Of a DNA stretch of 64,000 bases, positions 55,782 through 64,000 are shown in pieces. The stretch lies in assembly GCA_014379585.1 (NCBI GenBank), contig JACMLN010000092.1, positions 1-64,000 of the forward strand, written 5' to 3'. A program made the position numbers and the translations under genes. Origin of the DNA: Gloeobacterales cyanobacterium ES-bin-313 (GTDB taxonomy: Bacteria > Cyanobacteriota > Cyanobacteriia > Gloeobacterales > Gloeobacteraceae). The notes under the pieces are model-generated. The model did not search any database and was not told the DNA's origin. It saw only the letters and a program-made list of their open reading frames with translations. Position 1 is the stretch's first letter; every line of letters starts with the position of its first letter.

Positions 55782-57200
55782 CTAGTTGCTCTCCTGAGTG
55801 AATTTTTCTCGCTTCTTCTGAAAGAAATTAATGAGCCATATTTCTTCTTTTTTGCTTATATCAGTACTAAAAATGTACTCATCTTTTCCTGATTTAAGAC
55901 AAAGTTTTCTACCGCGAATTCTAATGGAATCATTTGGAAAGATGTCGTAGGAGTCAGTTGCTGATTCAAGAGAGGTATTGGCGTCCCAAGGTGCTTTCCA
56001 CCGATGTCGAGTTTTACCGCCTACGCCTTGTAGTACTGAGCATTGGTTCCTATCAAACTCAAGCCGTGTCCAATGACTCAGTCGCCAGTTGGAGAGTGCA
56101 TAGGCTGAAAGTGCGATCACTCCAGTAACGATGCCGCATAAAAAATTCCATTGCAAGGGATATGTTGGAATAAGCGTGAAAATCAAGACTAAAGCCCCCC
56201 AATTTATGACACTCACACCACCAAATAAGTAGGAAATCACTCTCCCCCAACATGCCAATCTTTGCAGAGCGTCTGGGTCATTGTCTTTATCCAAACTCGC
56301 AGAAGGGGGGATCTCAATGCCAATTTTGTCTTTTTCATAATCGATCACCAAAAAACGTTCCGGTGCGTCGATCTTTTCAGGAGGAAGTAAGCTTTCGTAG
56401 CGCTTGAATTCTCTTAGCTTGAGTGCATCTAAGGCTTCTAAAGCACTGCTAAAACGCTTTTCAACTTCTGGCTCGACCATGTGTTCTAACCACTCTTTAA
56501 GATAGGTACTCACCCCAACGCGGTTTTGAAAACGTAAATAGAAGCCATCGGCAACAAGTTCAGAAGGCTTCACACCGGATATGGCATAGATGAGCGTTGC
56601 ACCGAGGCTATAGAGGTCTGAGGCTGGCACAGCGCGTCCACCGAACTGCTCCGGGGGCATGTAACCGAAGGTGCCCGCGACAGTCATCGATTTTTCTGGC
56701 CCTGAGTAGACCTGGATCGCTCCGAAGTCGATTAAATAGACTTCATCGGCTTCGCTGAGAATTAAGTTGCTCGGTTTGATATCCCGATGGATCAGCGGTG
56801 GCTCCTGGCTGTGCAAGTAAATCAGAATGTCTAAAATGCTCTTTGCGACTGCCTCAAGGCGTTCCTCACTGAAGCGGTAGCCTTTTTGGACAAATTCAGA
56901 CAAAGAGAGGCCGGGGATAAAGTCCTGGACAAGACAAAAGTAGTGACCTTCAGGCTGCTCTAGCCAAAAGGCATCGCGGTGTTTTGGAATGCGGGGATAG
57001 TCCAATTTCTGGAGGGTTTCGACTTCCCGCTCAAAGTACTTGAAATCCTGCCACTGAGTACTGCGCCCAAAGTAAAGACTTTTCAAAGTCACGCGCTGGC
57101 TTGTGTGTCGATCTTCGGCAAGCCAAGTCTGCCGTTCAGCATTTTGAGCCAGACTATCAATCAGCAAATAGCGGGACTGAATCTCACCAGTCAACGGCAT
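55782..57200 (-). CDS. Membrane-anchored Ser/Thr protein kinase, copy 1
   Basis: A 472-residue kinase. The catalytic domain (about 10-270) has ATP Lys40 (VTLK), HRDIKPSN with Asp140, DFG at Asp158 and GTFGYMPPEQFGG. The glycine-rich loop is abnormal: SLAQNAERQTW has no glycine where the family has G-x-G-x-x-G. Two hydrophobic segments (about 325-375) follow, then a C-terminal region of about 95 residues resembling a PH-like or beta-rich fold. Same architecture as the following gene, so the pair arose by duplication. It diverges from nrtA. Confidence 0.9.
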   Translation of the reverse strand: MPLTGEIQSRYLLIDSLAQNAERQTWLAEDRHTSQRVTLKSLYFGRSTQWQDFKYFEREVETLQKLDYPRIPKHRDAFWLEQPEGHYFCLVQDFIPGLSLSEFVQKGYRFSEERLEAVAKSILDILIYLHSQEPPLIHRDIKPSNLILSEADEVYLIDFGAIQVYSGPEKSMTVAGTFGYMPPEQFGGRAVPASDLYSLGATLIYAISGVKPSELVADGFYLRFQNRVGVSTYLKEWLEHMVEPEVEKRFSSALEALDALKLREFKRYESLLPPEKIDAPERFLVIDYEKDKIGIEIPPSASLDKDNDPDALQRLACWGRVISYLFGGVSVINWGALVLIFTLIPTYPLQWNFLCGIVTGVIALSAYALSNWRLSHWTRLEFDRNQCSVLQGVGGKTRHRWKAPWDANTSLESATDSYDIFPNDSIRIRGRKLCLKSGKDEYIFSTDISKKEEIWLINFFQKKREKFTQESN

Positions 57201-57530
57201 ACAAAAACACAGAAGCGACAGAAGTTAAACATTTTCGTGTGATGCATGATCTGGTTGGAGCGATGGCCATCTTTGATTCGCTTTGCAAAAACAGTATAGC
57301 TGTGACCGCTTTCCCCAGGAAGGTCTGCACTGATGACCTGAAAAGCGACATCCACGCAATTTCTGAGCCGTTCGGGGCAAAATCTACCCTTTCGATGCAG
57401 TTTGGTTATCAAAACTGCACAAGAAACTTAAAGTCCGGGAATTTACGTAACCAAAACTACATTCTGCATTCTTTGCAAAGTGTTTTCTGTATGTAACAAA
57501 ATTTTCATTTGGGGTCTGTAGTAGGGCATT
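57201..57530. other. Divergent regulatory region between kinase pair and nrtA
   Basis: 330 bases without a supported gene. It holds a perfect NtcA box and the nrt promoter on the right side, and presumably the leftward promoter of the kinase pair. Short frames here have no coding features. Confidence 0.65.
57447..57460 (+). promoter_or_regulatory. NtcA-binding site upstream of nrtA
   Basis: GTA-ACCAAAAC-TAC fits the consensus GTA-N8-TAC exactly, 70 bases before the nrtA start. NtcA activates nitrogen-assimilation genes when ammonium is low. The matching -10 element is not clear: only a weak T-rich hexamer lies at the usual distance of about 22 bases. Confidence 0.75.
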
Positions 57531-58826
57531 ATGTCGAATTCACATCTTGAAACTCTTGCTGCTTCCAAGCTCACCCGCCGCGATATCCTGGTCGGCGCTG
57601 GTGCTGCGGTTGCTGCTTCGCTTCTGCCAGCGGGCTATGTCAATGCTGCCGATGCACCAGAAACAACGAAAGCCAAGCTTGGTTTTATCTCCTTGAGTGA
57701 CTGTGCGCCCCTCGTGATCGCCAAAGAGAAGGGCTACTTCGAAAAGTACGGCATGAAGGACGTAGAAGTAGCGAAGCAAGCTTCCTGGGGGGTCACACGG
57801 GACAACCTTGAACTTGGTTCAGAGGGTGGTGGGATCGATGGTGCCCATATTCTTTCCCCGATGCCCTACTTGATTTCTACAGGCGCGATTACCAAGGGCA
57901 GCAAAAAGGTCCCGATGCATATTCTTGCCCGTCTGAATGTGAATGGCCAAGGGATTTCTGTCGCCCAGAAGTACAAGGCTTTGGGCATAAGGATGGACGC
58001 TTCTTTGATGAAGGCAGAAGCCGAAAAGGGGAAGGCGAAAGGCGACCCGATCACCATTGCCCAGACGTTCCCCGGTGGTACCCACTGGGCCTGGATTCGC
58101 TACTGGTTGGCAGCAGGTGGCATAAATCCGGACACCGATGTCAAAGTGATCACTGTGCCACCCCCCCAGATGGTCGCCAACATGAAAACTGGGGTCACAG
58201 ACGCTTTTTGCGTGGGCGAGCCTTGGCACCAACAGTTGATCAACCAACAGATCGGCTACACCGCCTTAACCACAGGTCAACTGTGGAACCGCCACCCTGA
58301 AAAGGCCTTTGCCATGCGCGCCGATTACGTGGAGAAATATCCGAAGGCTTCAAAGGCGCTGCTGATGGCAGTTATGGAAGCGCAGATGTGGTGCGACAAA
58401 GCCGAAAATAAGGATGAAATGGCCCAGATCGTCTCCAAGCGTCAGTGGATCAATGCGCCAGTTTCAGACATCGTTGCCCGCTACAAGGGGATCTTCGATT
58501 TTGGCGATGGTCGTCCCGTCGAGCGCAATAGCCCCCACGTCATGCAGTTCTGGAAGAACTTTGCCTCCTACCCCTACAAGAGCCATGACACTTGGTTTGT
58601 GACCGAGGACATTCGTTGGGGCGCACTGCCATCTTCGACGGATACCAAAAAGTTAGTGGCTTCGGTCAACCGCGAAGATATCTGGCGCGATGCAGCGAAG
58701 GCAATGGGACAACCTGTGCCCAAGAGCACTTCACGGGGCGTTGAAAAGTTCTTTGATGGCATCACTTTCGATCCCAAAAACCCAGAAGCTTATCTCAAAG
58801 CCGTCAAGATCAAAAAAATTGTTTAA
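57531..58826 (+). CDS. nrtA: Nitrate-binding protein NrtA of the ABC nitrate transporter
   Basis: A 431-residue periplasmic solute-binding protein (CmpA/NrtA family). The N-terminus has a twin-arginine signal (LTRRDILVGAGAAVAASLLPAG) ending in AxA-like NAAD; there is no lipobox cysteine, unlike characterised NrtA lipoproteins. Family motifs are LGFISLSDCAPLVIAKEKGYF, SWGVTRDNLELG, TFPGGTHWAWIRYWLAAGGI, PPPQMVANMKTG, FCVGEPW and HPEKAFAMRADYV. The close homologue CmpA binds bicarbonate; the narB gene downstream and NtcA box upstream favour nitrate/nitrite. Confidence 0.9.
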   Translation: MSNSHLETLAASKLTRRDILVGAGAAVAASLLPAGYVNAADAPETTKAKLGFISLSDCAPLVIAKEKGYFEKYGMKDVEVAKQASWGVTRDNLELGSEGGGIDGAHILSPMPYLISTGAITKGSKKVPMHILARLNVNGQGISVAQKYKALGIRMDASLMKAEAEKGKAKGDPITIAQTFPGGTHWAWIRYWLAAGGINPDTDVKVITVPPPQMVANMKTGVTDAFCVGEPWHQQLINQQIGYTALTTGQLWNRHPEKAFAMRADYVEKYPKASKALLMAVMEAQMWCDKAENKDEMAQIVSKRQWINAPVSDIVARYKGIFDFGDGRPVERNSPHVMQFWKNFASYPYKSHDTWFVTEDIRWGALPSSTDTKKLVASVNREDIWRDAAKAMGQPVPKSTSRGVEKFFDGITFDPKNPEAYLKAVKIKKIV

Positions 58827-58868
58827 CTTCCCCCAGTTTTTTATTCACTGTCTGTAGGAAAGTTTCCA

Positions 58869-59723
58869 ATGACTGCTACCAAAGAATTGCCGAAGTCGGC
58901 AGCTGCAGAGAATGCAGCGTTCAATGCCGAGAAAGATCAAAAGCTCAAGGTCTTGATCAACAATCTTGCTCCGGTACTTTACCCACTGCTTGCCTTGATC
59001 TTCTTCTTGATTCTCTGGCAGGGATTAAGTGCTGCAAAGATGACTGGTCAAGTGCCGGGGCCGCTGCAAGTGGCGAGCGATACCCAACCTTTAATCGTCG
59101 GCTTCTTTAACAACGGCGACAACGACAAGGGTCTATTTTGGCAGTTACTCGCCAGTCTCCAGCGGGTCGCTATCGGTTATACCTTAGCCGCAGTGATTGG
59201 GGTGACTTTGGGAATCTTGATGGGATCGCTGAAACCCTTCAATCTTGCTCTCGACCCGATCTTTCAAGTGTTGCGGACGATTCCTCCCTTGGCTTGGTTG
59301 CCGATTTCCTTGGCAGCGCTGAGTCAAGCAGCACCTAGTGCCATCTTCGTGATCTTCATCACGGCAGTTTGGCCGATCATCATCAACACAGCGGTCGGTG
59401 TTCGCGCCACACCCCAGGACTACCAGAATGTGGCCAGCGTTCTGAAGCTCTCAAAAACAACCTATTTCTTCAAGATTTTGTTGCCCTCGGCAGCTTCCTA
59501 CATGTTCACAGGACTGCGCATTGCTGTCGGTCTTGCATGGCTTGCGATTGTTGCCGCTGAAATGCTGATTGGTGGCGTGGGCATCGGCTTCTTCATCTGG
59601 GATTCCTACAACAGCTCACGGATTTCGGACATTATCTTGGCGGTCATTTTGGTCGGTCTGATCGGTTTTGCCCTCGACCGCGCTGTCTACTACGCCGGCA
59701 AGACGCTGATCGCCTCGGAATAA
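58869..59723 (+). CDS. nrtB: Nitrate ABC transporter permease NrtB
   Basis: A 284-residue inner-membrane permease with about six hydrophobic segments and the BPD permease EAA-like loop (about 180-200, GVRATPQDYQNVASVLKLSK). TAGGA stands before the ATG. It follows nrtA by 42 bases and precedes nrtC by 15 bases. It forms the channel for nitrate delivered by NrtA and dimerises. Confidence 0.94.
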   Translation: MTATKELPKSAAAENAAFNAEKDQKLKVLINNLAPVLYPLLALIFFLILWQGLSAAKMTGQVPGPLQVASDTQPLIVGFFNNGDNDKGLFWQLLASLQRVAIGYTLAAVIGVTLGILMGSLKPFNLALDPIFQVLRTIPPLAWLPISLAALSQAAPSAIFVIFITAVWPIIINTAVGVRATPQDYQNVASVLKLSKTTYFFKILLPSAASYMFTGLRIAVGLAWLAIVAAEMLIGGVGIGFFIWDSYNSSRISDIILAVILVGLIGFALDRAVYYAGKTLIASE

Positions 59724-59738
59724 TTACAGGAGCCTGTC

Positions 59739-61736
59739 ATGGCCTTTCTTGAAATCCAAAATGCTGGGAAGCTCTTCACTTCCGACAACGGCACAAAGTA
59801 CGAAGCCCTCCGTGGGGTCAATCTTCAGATCGAAGAAGGACAGTTCATCTCGATCATCGGGCACTCCGGCTGTGGCAAATCGACGGTGCTCAATATGGTC
59901 GCAGGTCTGGGAATGGCCACCAGTGGGCGGATCGTCGTCGATGGTACCCTTGTCACTGGACCTGGGCCAGATCGCATGGTCGCTTTTCAAAATCACTCGC
60001 TGTTGCCTTGGTTAACGGTGCGCCAAAATATCGCTCTGGCAGTCAATGCAGTCCACAATGAGTTGTCAGAAGTGGATCGCAACGCCTTAGTTGAAGAGCA
60101 CATCAAGCTGGTCAGTCTCGAAAAGGCCGCTGACAAGAAGCCTGGACAGATTTCCGGGGGTATGCGCCAACGGGTCGGCATTGCCCGTGCCTTGAGTACG
60201 CGCCCCAAAGTGTTGCTGCTGGATGAACCATTTGGAGCACTGGATGCGCTGACGCGGGGACGTTTGCAGGAAGAATTGGCGCGCATCTGGGAAGCCCATC
60301 GGATCACGGTGATCATGATCACCCACGACGTAGACGAAGCCCTGTTGCTCTCGGATCGAATCGTGATGATGACCAACGGCCCTGCAGCGAAAGTCGGGGA
60401 CATCATGACTGTGGAATTGCCCCATCCCCGCAAGCGGATGGAAGTTGTCAATAACCCAAATTACTATCGACAACGCAACGAACTGATCGATTATTTACAA
60501 AAGGCAAAGCAGGCGAAAAAAGCTGCTCCCGCAAAGCCTGTGTCAGTTCCATCTGGTACTTCTAGCCTCGAAAAAACAACGGTCAGCCTCGGCTTTGTGC
60601 CCCTCTTGGACTGCGCACCCTTAGTGATCGCCAAAGAAAAAGGCTTCTTCGAGAAGTATGGATTAGATGTCAATCTGTCTCGGGAAGTGAGTTGGAAAGC
60701 ATTGCTCCAAGGGGTGCTCGGAGATCGGCTCGATGCGGCGATGATGGTCTGTGGCATGCCTGTGGGGGAAACCCTGGGCGTTTACAAAAAGCCTTCTACG
60801 GCTCTCGTCACCGCCCTCACCCTTAGCCGCAATGGGAATGCAATCACGCTCTCCAGCAAGTACTACGAAAAAGGTGTGCGCACCCGCGAAGATTTCGCGA
60901 ATTATCTTAAAGAAGACAAATCGGGTAAGCCCCACACTTTGGGAATGACATTTCCAAGTTCGATGCACAATTTGCTGCTGCGCTATTGGTTGGCCGGAGC
61001 AGGCATTGACCCAGAGAAAGATGTCAATTTAGTCGTGATTCCACCGCCGCAAATGGTATCCAACTTGCAGGCTGGGAATATTGGTGGTTTCTGCGTGGGC
61101 GATCCTTGGAATAGCCGCGCAATCCACGAAGGGCTGGGTTTCGCGCCTGCTACCGACATGGATATTTATCCTGGACACCCCGAAAAAGTTTTGGGTTTAA
61201 AAGAGACTTGGGCTGATGCCTATCCGAAAACCCATCTTGCGCTCGTCAAGGCATTGATCGAAGCCTGTCGCTACTGCGACCAACCTGAGAATCGCGAAGA
61301 AGTGATCCAACTGGTTTGTCAGAAACAGTACGTCAACGCCGATCCGATCTACGGAGCGGTTTCCCTTAGAGACCGCTTTGACTACGGCTTTGGGCGCACG
61401 GAAACTGTATCCAATTTCAACCTTTTCTCCCAACACCAAAGTGGTTTCACCGAACAACTCTGGAGTCTGACCCAGATGGCGCGTTGGGGCTTGGTGCCTT
61501 TTCCCAAGAACTATCAGGCTGTGCTTTCACGGGTTTACCGCTCCGAAATTTATGGACGTGCCTGTACGGAGTTAGGACTTGTCGTCACTTCCGACGCGCC
61601 AACCTCTTTGACATTGCCGGATGGCAGTGTCTTTGACTCCGCCGATCCCCTGGGCTACCTCGAAAGTCTTGCCATCAAGCAACCGATTGAAGTCGCTGAG
61701 ATCAAGTTGCCTGCCCACCTGTTGACCATCGTTTAG
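59739..61736 (+). CDS. nrtC: Nitrate transporter ATPase-substrate-binding fusion NrtC
   Basis: A 665-residue two-domain protein specific to this transporter family. The ATPase (about 1-255) has Walker A GHSGCGKST, signature ISGGMRQRVGIARAL, Walker B VLLLDEPFGALDAL and the H-loop THDVDEA. An Ala/Lys/Pro linker (about 258-280) leads to a NrtA-like domain (about 285-660; GFVPLLDCAPLVIAKEKGFF, TFPSSMHNLLLRYWLAGAGI, PPPQMVSNLQAG). In Synechococcus this domain senses ammonium and inhibits transport. AGGAG precedes the ATG. Confidence 0.95.
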   Translation: MAFLEIQNAGKLFTSDNGTKYEALRGVNLQIEEGQFISIIGHSGCGKSTVLNMVAGLGMATSGRIVVDGTLVTGPGPDRMVAFQNHSLLPWLTVRQNIALAVNAVHNELSEVDRNALVEEHIKLVSLEKAADKKPGQISGGMRQRVGIARALSTRPKVLLLDEPFGALDALTRGRLQEELARIWEAHRITVIMITHDVDEALLLSDRIVMMTNGPAAKVGDIMTVELPHPRKRMEVVNNPNYYRQRNELIDYLQKAKQAKKAAPAKPVSVPSGTSSLEKTTVSLGFVPLLDCAPLVIAKEKGFFEKYGLDVNLSREVSWKALLQGVLGDRLDAAMMVCGMPVGETLGVYKKPSTALVTALTLSRNGNAITLSSKYYEKGVRTREDFANYLKEDKSGKPHTLGMTFPSSMHNLLLRYWLAGAGIDPEKDVNLVVIPPPQMVSNLQAGNIGGFCVGDPWNSRAIHEGLGFAPATDMDIYPGHPEKVLGLKETWADAYPKTHLALVKALIEACRYCDQPENREEVIQLVCQKQYVNADPIYGAVSLRDRFDYGFGRTETVSNFNLFSQHQSGFTEQLWSLTQMARWGLVPFPKNYQAVLSRVYRSEIYGRACTELGLVVTSDAPTSLTLPDGSVFDSADPLGYLESLAIKQPIEVAEIKLPAHLLTIV

Positions 61737-61748
61737 GAGCCACCCGTT

Positions 61749-62552
61749 ATGAGTCAACCTGCAGCTTTTCTAGAAATTAGCGGCGTATCCAAGGTCTTCC
61801 CCACCCCCAAAGGTACTTTTGTTGCCCTCGAAGATGTTTTTCTGAAAATCAATAAGGGTGAATTTGTTTGCTTGCTGGGACACTCCGGGTGCGGCAAATC
61901 GACGCTGCTCAACATGGTGGCTGGACTCAGTAAAGCCAGTCAAGGTGGAGTGATCCTCGAAGGCAAAGAAGTCGATACGCCTGGACCGGATCGGATGATT
62001 GTCTTCCAGAACTATTCGCTGTTGCCGTGGCTGAGTGCCTACGACAATGTGCATCTGGCTGTTCAGGCGGCCATGCCCGACAAGCCAGAAGCGGAACGTA
62101 AAGCGATTACCCAGCAGTACATCGAGATGGTCGGTCTAGGCCCAAATGCGCAGAAGCGTCCCAAAGAATTATCGGGAGGGATGAAGCAGCGGGTTTCGAT
62201 TGCCCGTGCCCTGGCAATTCGTCCGAAAGTCTTGCTTCTCGATGAACCTTTCGGTGCTCTCGATGCGCTGACCCGCGAAGAGATGCAGGAAGAAGTGCTC
62301 AAGATCTGGGAAGCGGATCGCACAACGGTTTTAATGATCACCCACGAAATCGACGAAGCGATCTTGATGGCGGATCGCATCGTGATGATGACCAACGGCC
62401 CAGCGGCCAAGATCGGGGAAATTTTCGATGTCCACTTTCCCCGCCCCCGTTCCCGCAGCGAGATTATGGAAGATCCGGCGTACTATACGCTGCGCAACAA
62501 AATCCTTGAATTTCTCTACGAACGCTTCGGAGCGCCAGTCTTAGCCGACTGA
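61749..62552 (+). CDS. nrtD: Nitrate transporter ATPase NrtD
   Basis: A 267-residue ATPase with Walker A GHSGCGKST, signature LSGGMKQRVSIARAL, Walker B VLLLDEPFGALDAL and THEIDEA. It closely resembles the ATPase half of NrtC and pairs with it as a heterodimer. TAGGAGCC precedes the ATG and it follows nrtC by 12 bases. Confidence 0.95.
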   Translation: MSQPAAFLEISGVSKVFPTPKGTFVALEDVFLKINKGEFVCLLGHSGCGKSTLLNMVAGLSKASQGGVILEGKEVDTPGPDRMIVFQNYSLLPWLSAYDNVHLAVQAAMPDKPEAERKAITQQYIEMVGLGPNAQKRPKELSGGMKQRVSIARALAIRPKVLLLDEPFGALDALTREEMQEEVLKIWEADRTTVLMITHEIDEAILMADRIVMMTNGPAAKIGEIFDVHFPRPRSRSEIMEDPAYYTLRNKILEFLYERFGAPVLAD

Positions 62553-62633
62553 TTTTTTCCATCGCTTTCGGGCTTTTCCAGAGAAGGGCGGTGTTCCAGC
62601 CCACGAAGAACCAATGTGTCACCCTGTAGAGTA

Positions 62634-64000
62634 ATGAGCCAATTAAACCCTCCCGTCAAGACCCTCTGTCCCTACTGCGGCGTGGGTTGCGGTCTGGAGG
62701 TCATTGAGACACCGAAGGGCGAAAAAATCCGGGGAGACCGCGACCACCCCTCTAGCCAAGGAATGCTCTGCATCAAAGGGGCCACGATCCTGGAATCGAT
62801 CCATAAAGATCGGCTCCTTCACCCAATGATGCGGGACAATTTGCATGCACCTTTCCGGCAAGCTAGTTGGGAGGAGGTTCTCGATCGCATTGTTGCCGGT
62901 ATTCGGAGCGTCCAGGAAACCTATGGTTCCGGTGGTTTCTGCATGTACGGTTCAGGCCAATTTGTGACTGAAGATTACTATGTGGCGCAGAAATTGGTGA
63001 AGGGTTGTCTGGGCACGAACAATTTCGATGCCAACTCCCGGCTGTGCATGTCTTCAGCCGTTTCTGGTTACATTGAGAGTTTAGGATCCGATGGGCCACC
63101 CTGTGTCTACGACGATCTCGATAAAGCGGATGCTTTCTTTTTGATTGGTAGCAACACAGCAGAATGTCATCCAATCGTCTTTAATCGTTTACTTCGACAC
63201 CGTCGCCAACATCCAGAAACACGCATTGTTGTCGTCGATCCACGCTGTACAGAAACCGGTCAACACGCCGATCTACACCTTGCGATTCGTCCCGGTACAG
63301 ACATCGATTTGATGCATGGGATTGCCCATTTGCTCTTGGCTTGGGGAAAGATCGATCAGACTTTTATTGATCGATCCACTTTCGGCTTTTCCGAATATAC
63401 AGATATTCTTCGTCACTATCCACCGGATGTTGTTGCCCTACGCTGTGGCATCAGCGTAGAGGCATTGGAATCGGCAGCGCACATCTGGGCAGACTCCAGC
63501 CGAGTGCTGTCATTGTGGTCCATGGGAGTCAACCAATCCACCGAAGGAACGGCGAAAGTTCAAGCGATTATCAACGTCCATCTTTTAACCGGGCAGATCG
63601 GCAAAGAAGGGGCAGGGCCATTTTCTTTGACGGGGCAACCGAATGCCATGGGGGGCCGAGAAGCGGGTGGGCTTTCTCACCTCCTGCCGGGGTATCGTTC
63701 CGTCAAAAATCCTGAGCATCGCGCCCAAGTCGAGAATCACTGGGGATTGCCATCGGGAAGTATTGCACCCCAGCGGGGTCGGCACGTTTGGGAGATGATC
63801 GAGGGGCTAGAAACAGGAGAAGTCGGTTTGCTTTGGATTGCGGCCACCAATCCGGTCGTCAGTCTTCCCGACCTAGAGCGCACCAAGAAAGCCTTACTCA
63901 AATCGCCTTTGACGATCTACCAAGAGGCGTATTTCCCAACTGAAACCTCCGCCTATGCCCACATTTTGCTTCCGGCAACCCAGTGGAGTGAAAAGTTAGG
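62634..64000 (+). CDS. narB: Assimilatory nitrate reductase NarB, cut by window end
   Basis: Reduces nitrate to nitrite with ferredoxin as donor. The first 455 codons are open to the right edge; the full protein is usually about 710-740 residues. A [4Fe-4S] site is formed by Cys12, Cys15, Cys19 and Cys46 (LCPYCGVGC ... MLCIKG). Cys138 in [12 protein letters not shown] is the expected molybdenum ligand of the bis-MGD cofactor. Other blocks are [33 protein letters not shown] and AATNPVVS. It follows nrtD by 81 bases and is probably in the nrt operon under NtcA control. Confidence 0.96.
   Translation, partial: MSQLNPPVKTLCPYCGVGCGLEVIETPKGEKIRGDRDHPSSQGMLCIKGATILESIHKDRLLHPMMRDNLHAPFRQASWEEVLDRIVAGIRSVQETYGSGGFCMYGSGQFVTEDYYVAQKLVKGCLGTNNFDANSRLCMSSAVSGYIESLGSDGPPCVYDDLDKADAFFLIGSNTAECHPIVFNRLLRHRRQHPETRIVVVDPRCTETGQHADLHLAIRPGTDIDLMHGIAHLLLAWGKIDQTFIDRSTFGFSEYTDILRHYPPDVVALRCGISVEALESAAHIWADSSRVLSLWSMGVNQSTEGTAKVQAIINVHLLTGQIGKEGAGPFSLTGQPNAMGGREAGGLSHLLPGYRSVKNPEHRAQVENHWGLPSGSIAPQRGRHVWEMIEGLETGEVGLLWIAATNPVVSLPDLERTKKALLKSPLTIYQEAYFPTETSAYAHILLPATQWSEKL

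Noticed and set aside
57531-62552. Bicarbonate transporter CmpABCD as alternative to NrtABCD
   Set aside because: The families are close, but narB follows in the same direction and an NtcA box precedes the first gene, so nitrate is the better reading.

Overview
This window is chromosomal DNA of an oxygenic cyanobacterium, with a GC content near 50% by eye. The evidence is a photosystem I subunit (psaL), a carboxysome shell protein (ccmO), an IctB-type inorganic-carbon protein, an NblB-like HEAT-repeat protein, and a ferredoxin-type nitrate reductase next to the cyanobacterial four-gene nitrate transporter. The species cannot be named from the sequence. I see no insertion sequence, integrase, rRNA or CRISPR array. 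One tRNA (Ala, anticodon TGC) is present.

Layout. 1-17.4 kb is mostly housekeeping: a pentapeptide-repeat protein, ictB, a shortened pyruvate formate-lyase homologue that has lost its catalytic residues, an ABC exporter, a universal stress protein with a Ctp protease, hemB, a DUF5895-like gene, an MFS carrier, a GH13 branching-like enzyme overlapping a CHASE3 histidine kinase and a receiver-PAS-kinase, and ccmO. 17.4-27.4 kb holds two complete MacAB-type export modules back to back. The leftward one is an ADOP permease with its PadR regulator; the rightward one has an adaptor, two paralogous permeases and an ATPase. 27.4-47.5 kb contains a Uma2 nuclease-like gene, enolase, alpha-amylase, tRNA-Ala, trhO, a methyltransferase, a phytase-like esterase, fabD, typA, a sulfite-oxidase-like protein, eda, a cyclophilin, the run radical SAM-psaL-nnr, and the run yidC-khpB-yceD-HEAT, then trpB.

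47.5-57.2 kb is an accessory region: a NACHT NTPase with a low-complexity C-terminal repeat, an exported TPR-CHAT peptidase, a goose-type lysozyme without signal peptide, a GC-rich palindromic repeat, and two abutting membrane-anchored Ser/Thr kinases. From 57.5 kb to the right edge runs nrtABCD-narB, preceded by a perfect NtcA box; narB is cut by the window end.

The nrt genes import nitrate and narB reduces it. ictB and ccmO belong to the CO2-concentrating mechanism. The GH13 enzymes, enolase and eda handle glycogen and sugar carbon. The most unusual single gene is the pyruvate formate-lyase-derived pseudoenzyme at 2628-3812. The accessory block at 48.3-57.2 kb is the best place to look for an undescribed conflict or signalling system, although its parts are not proved to work together.
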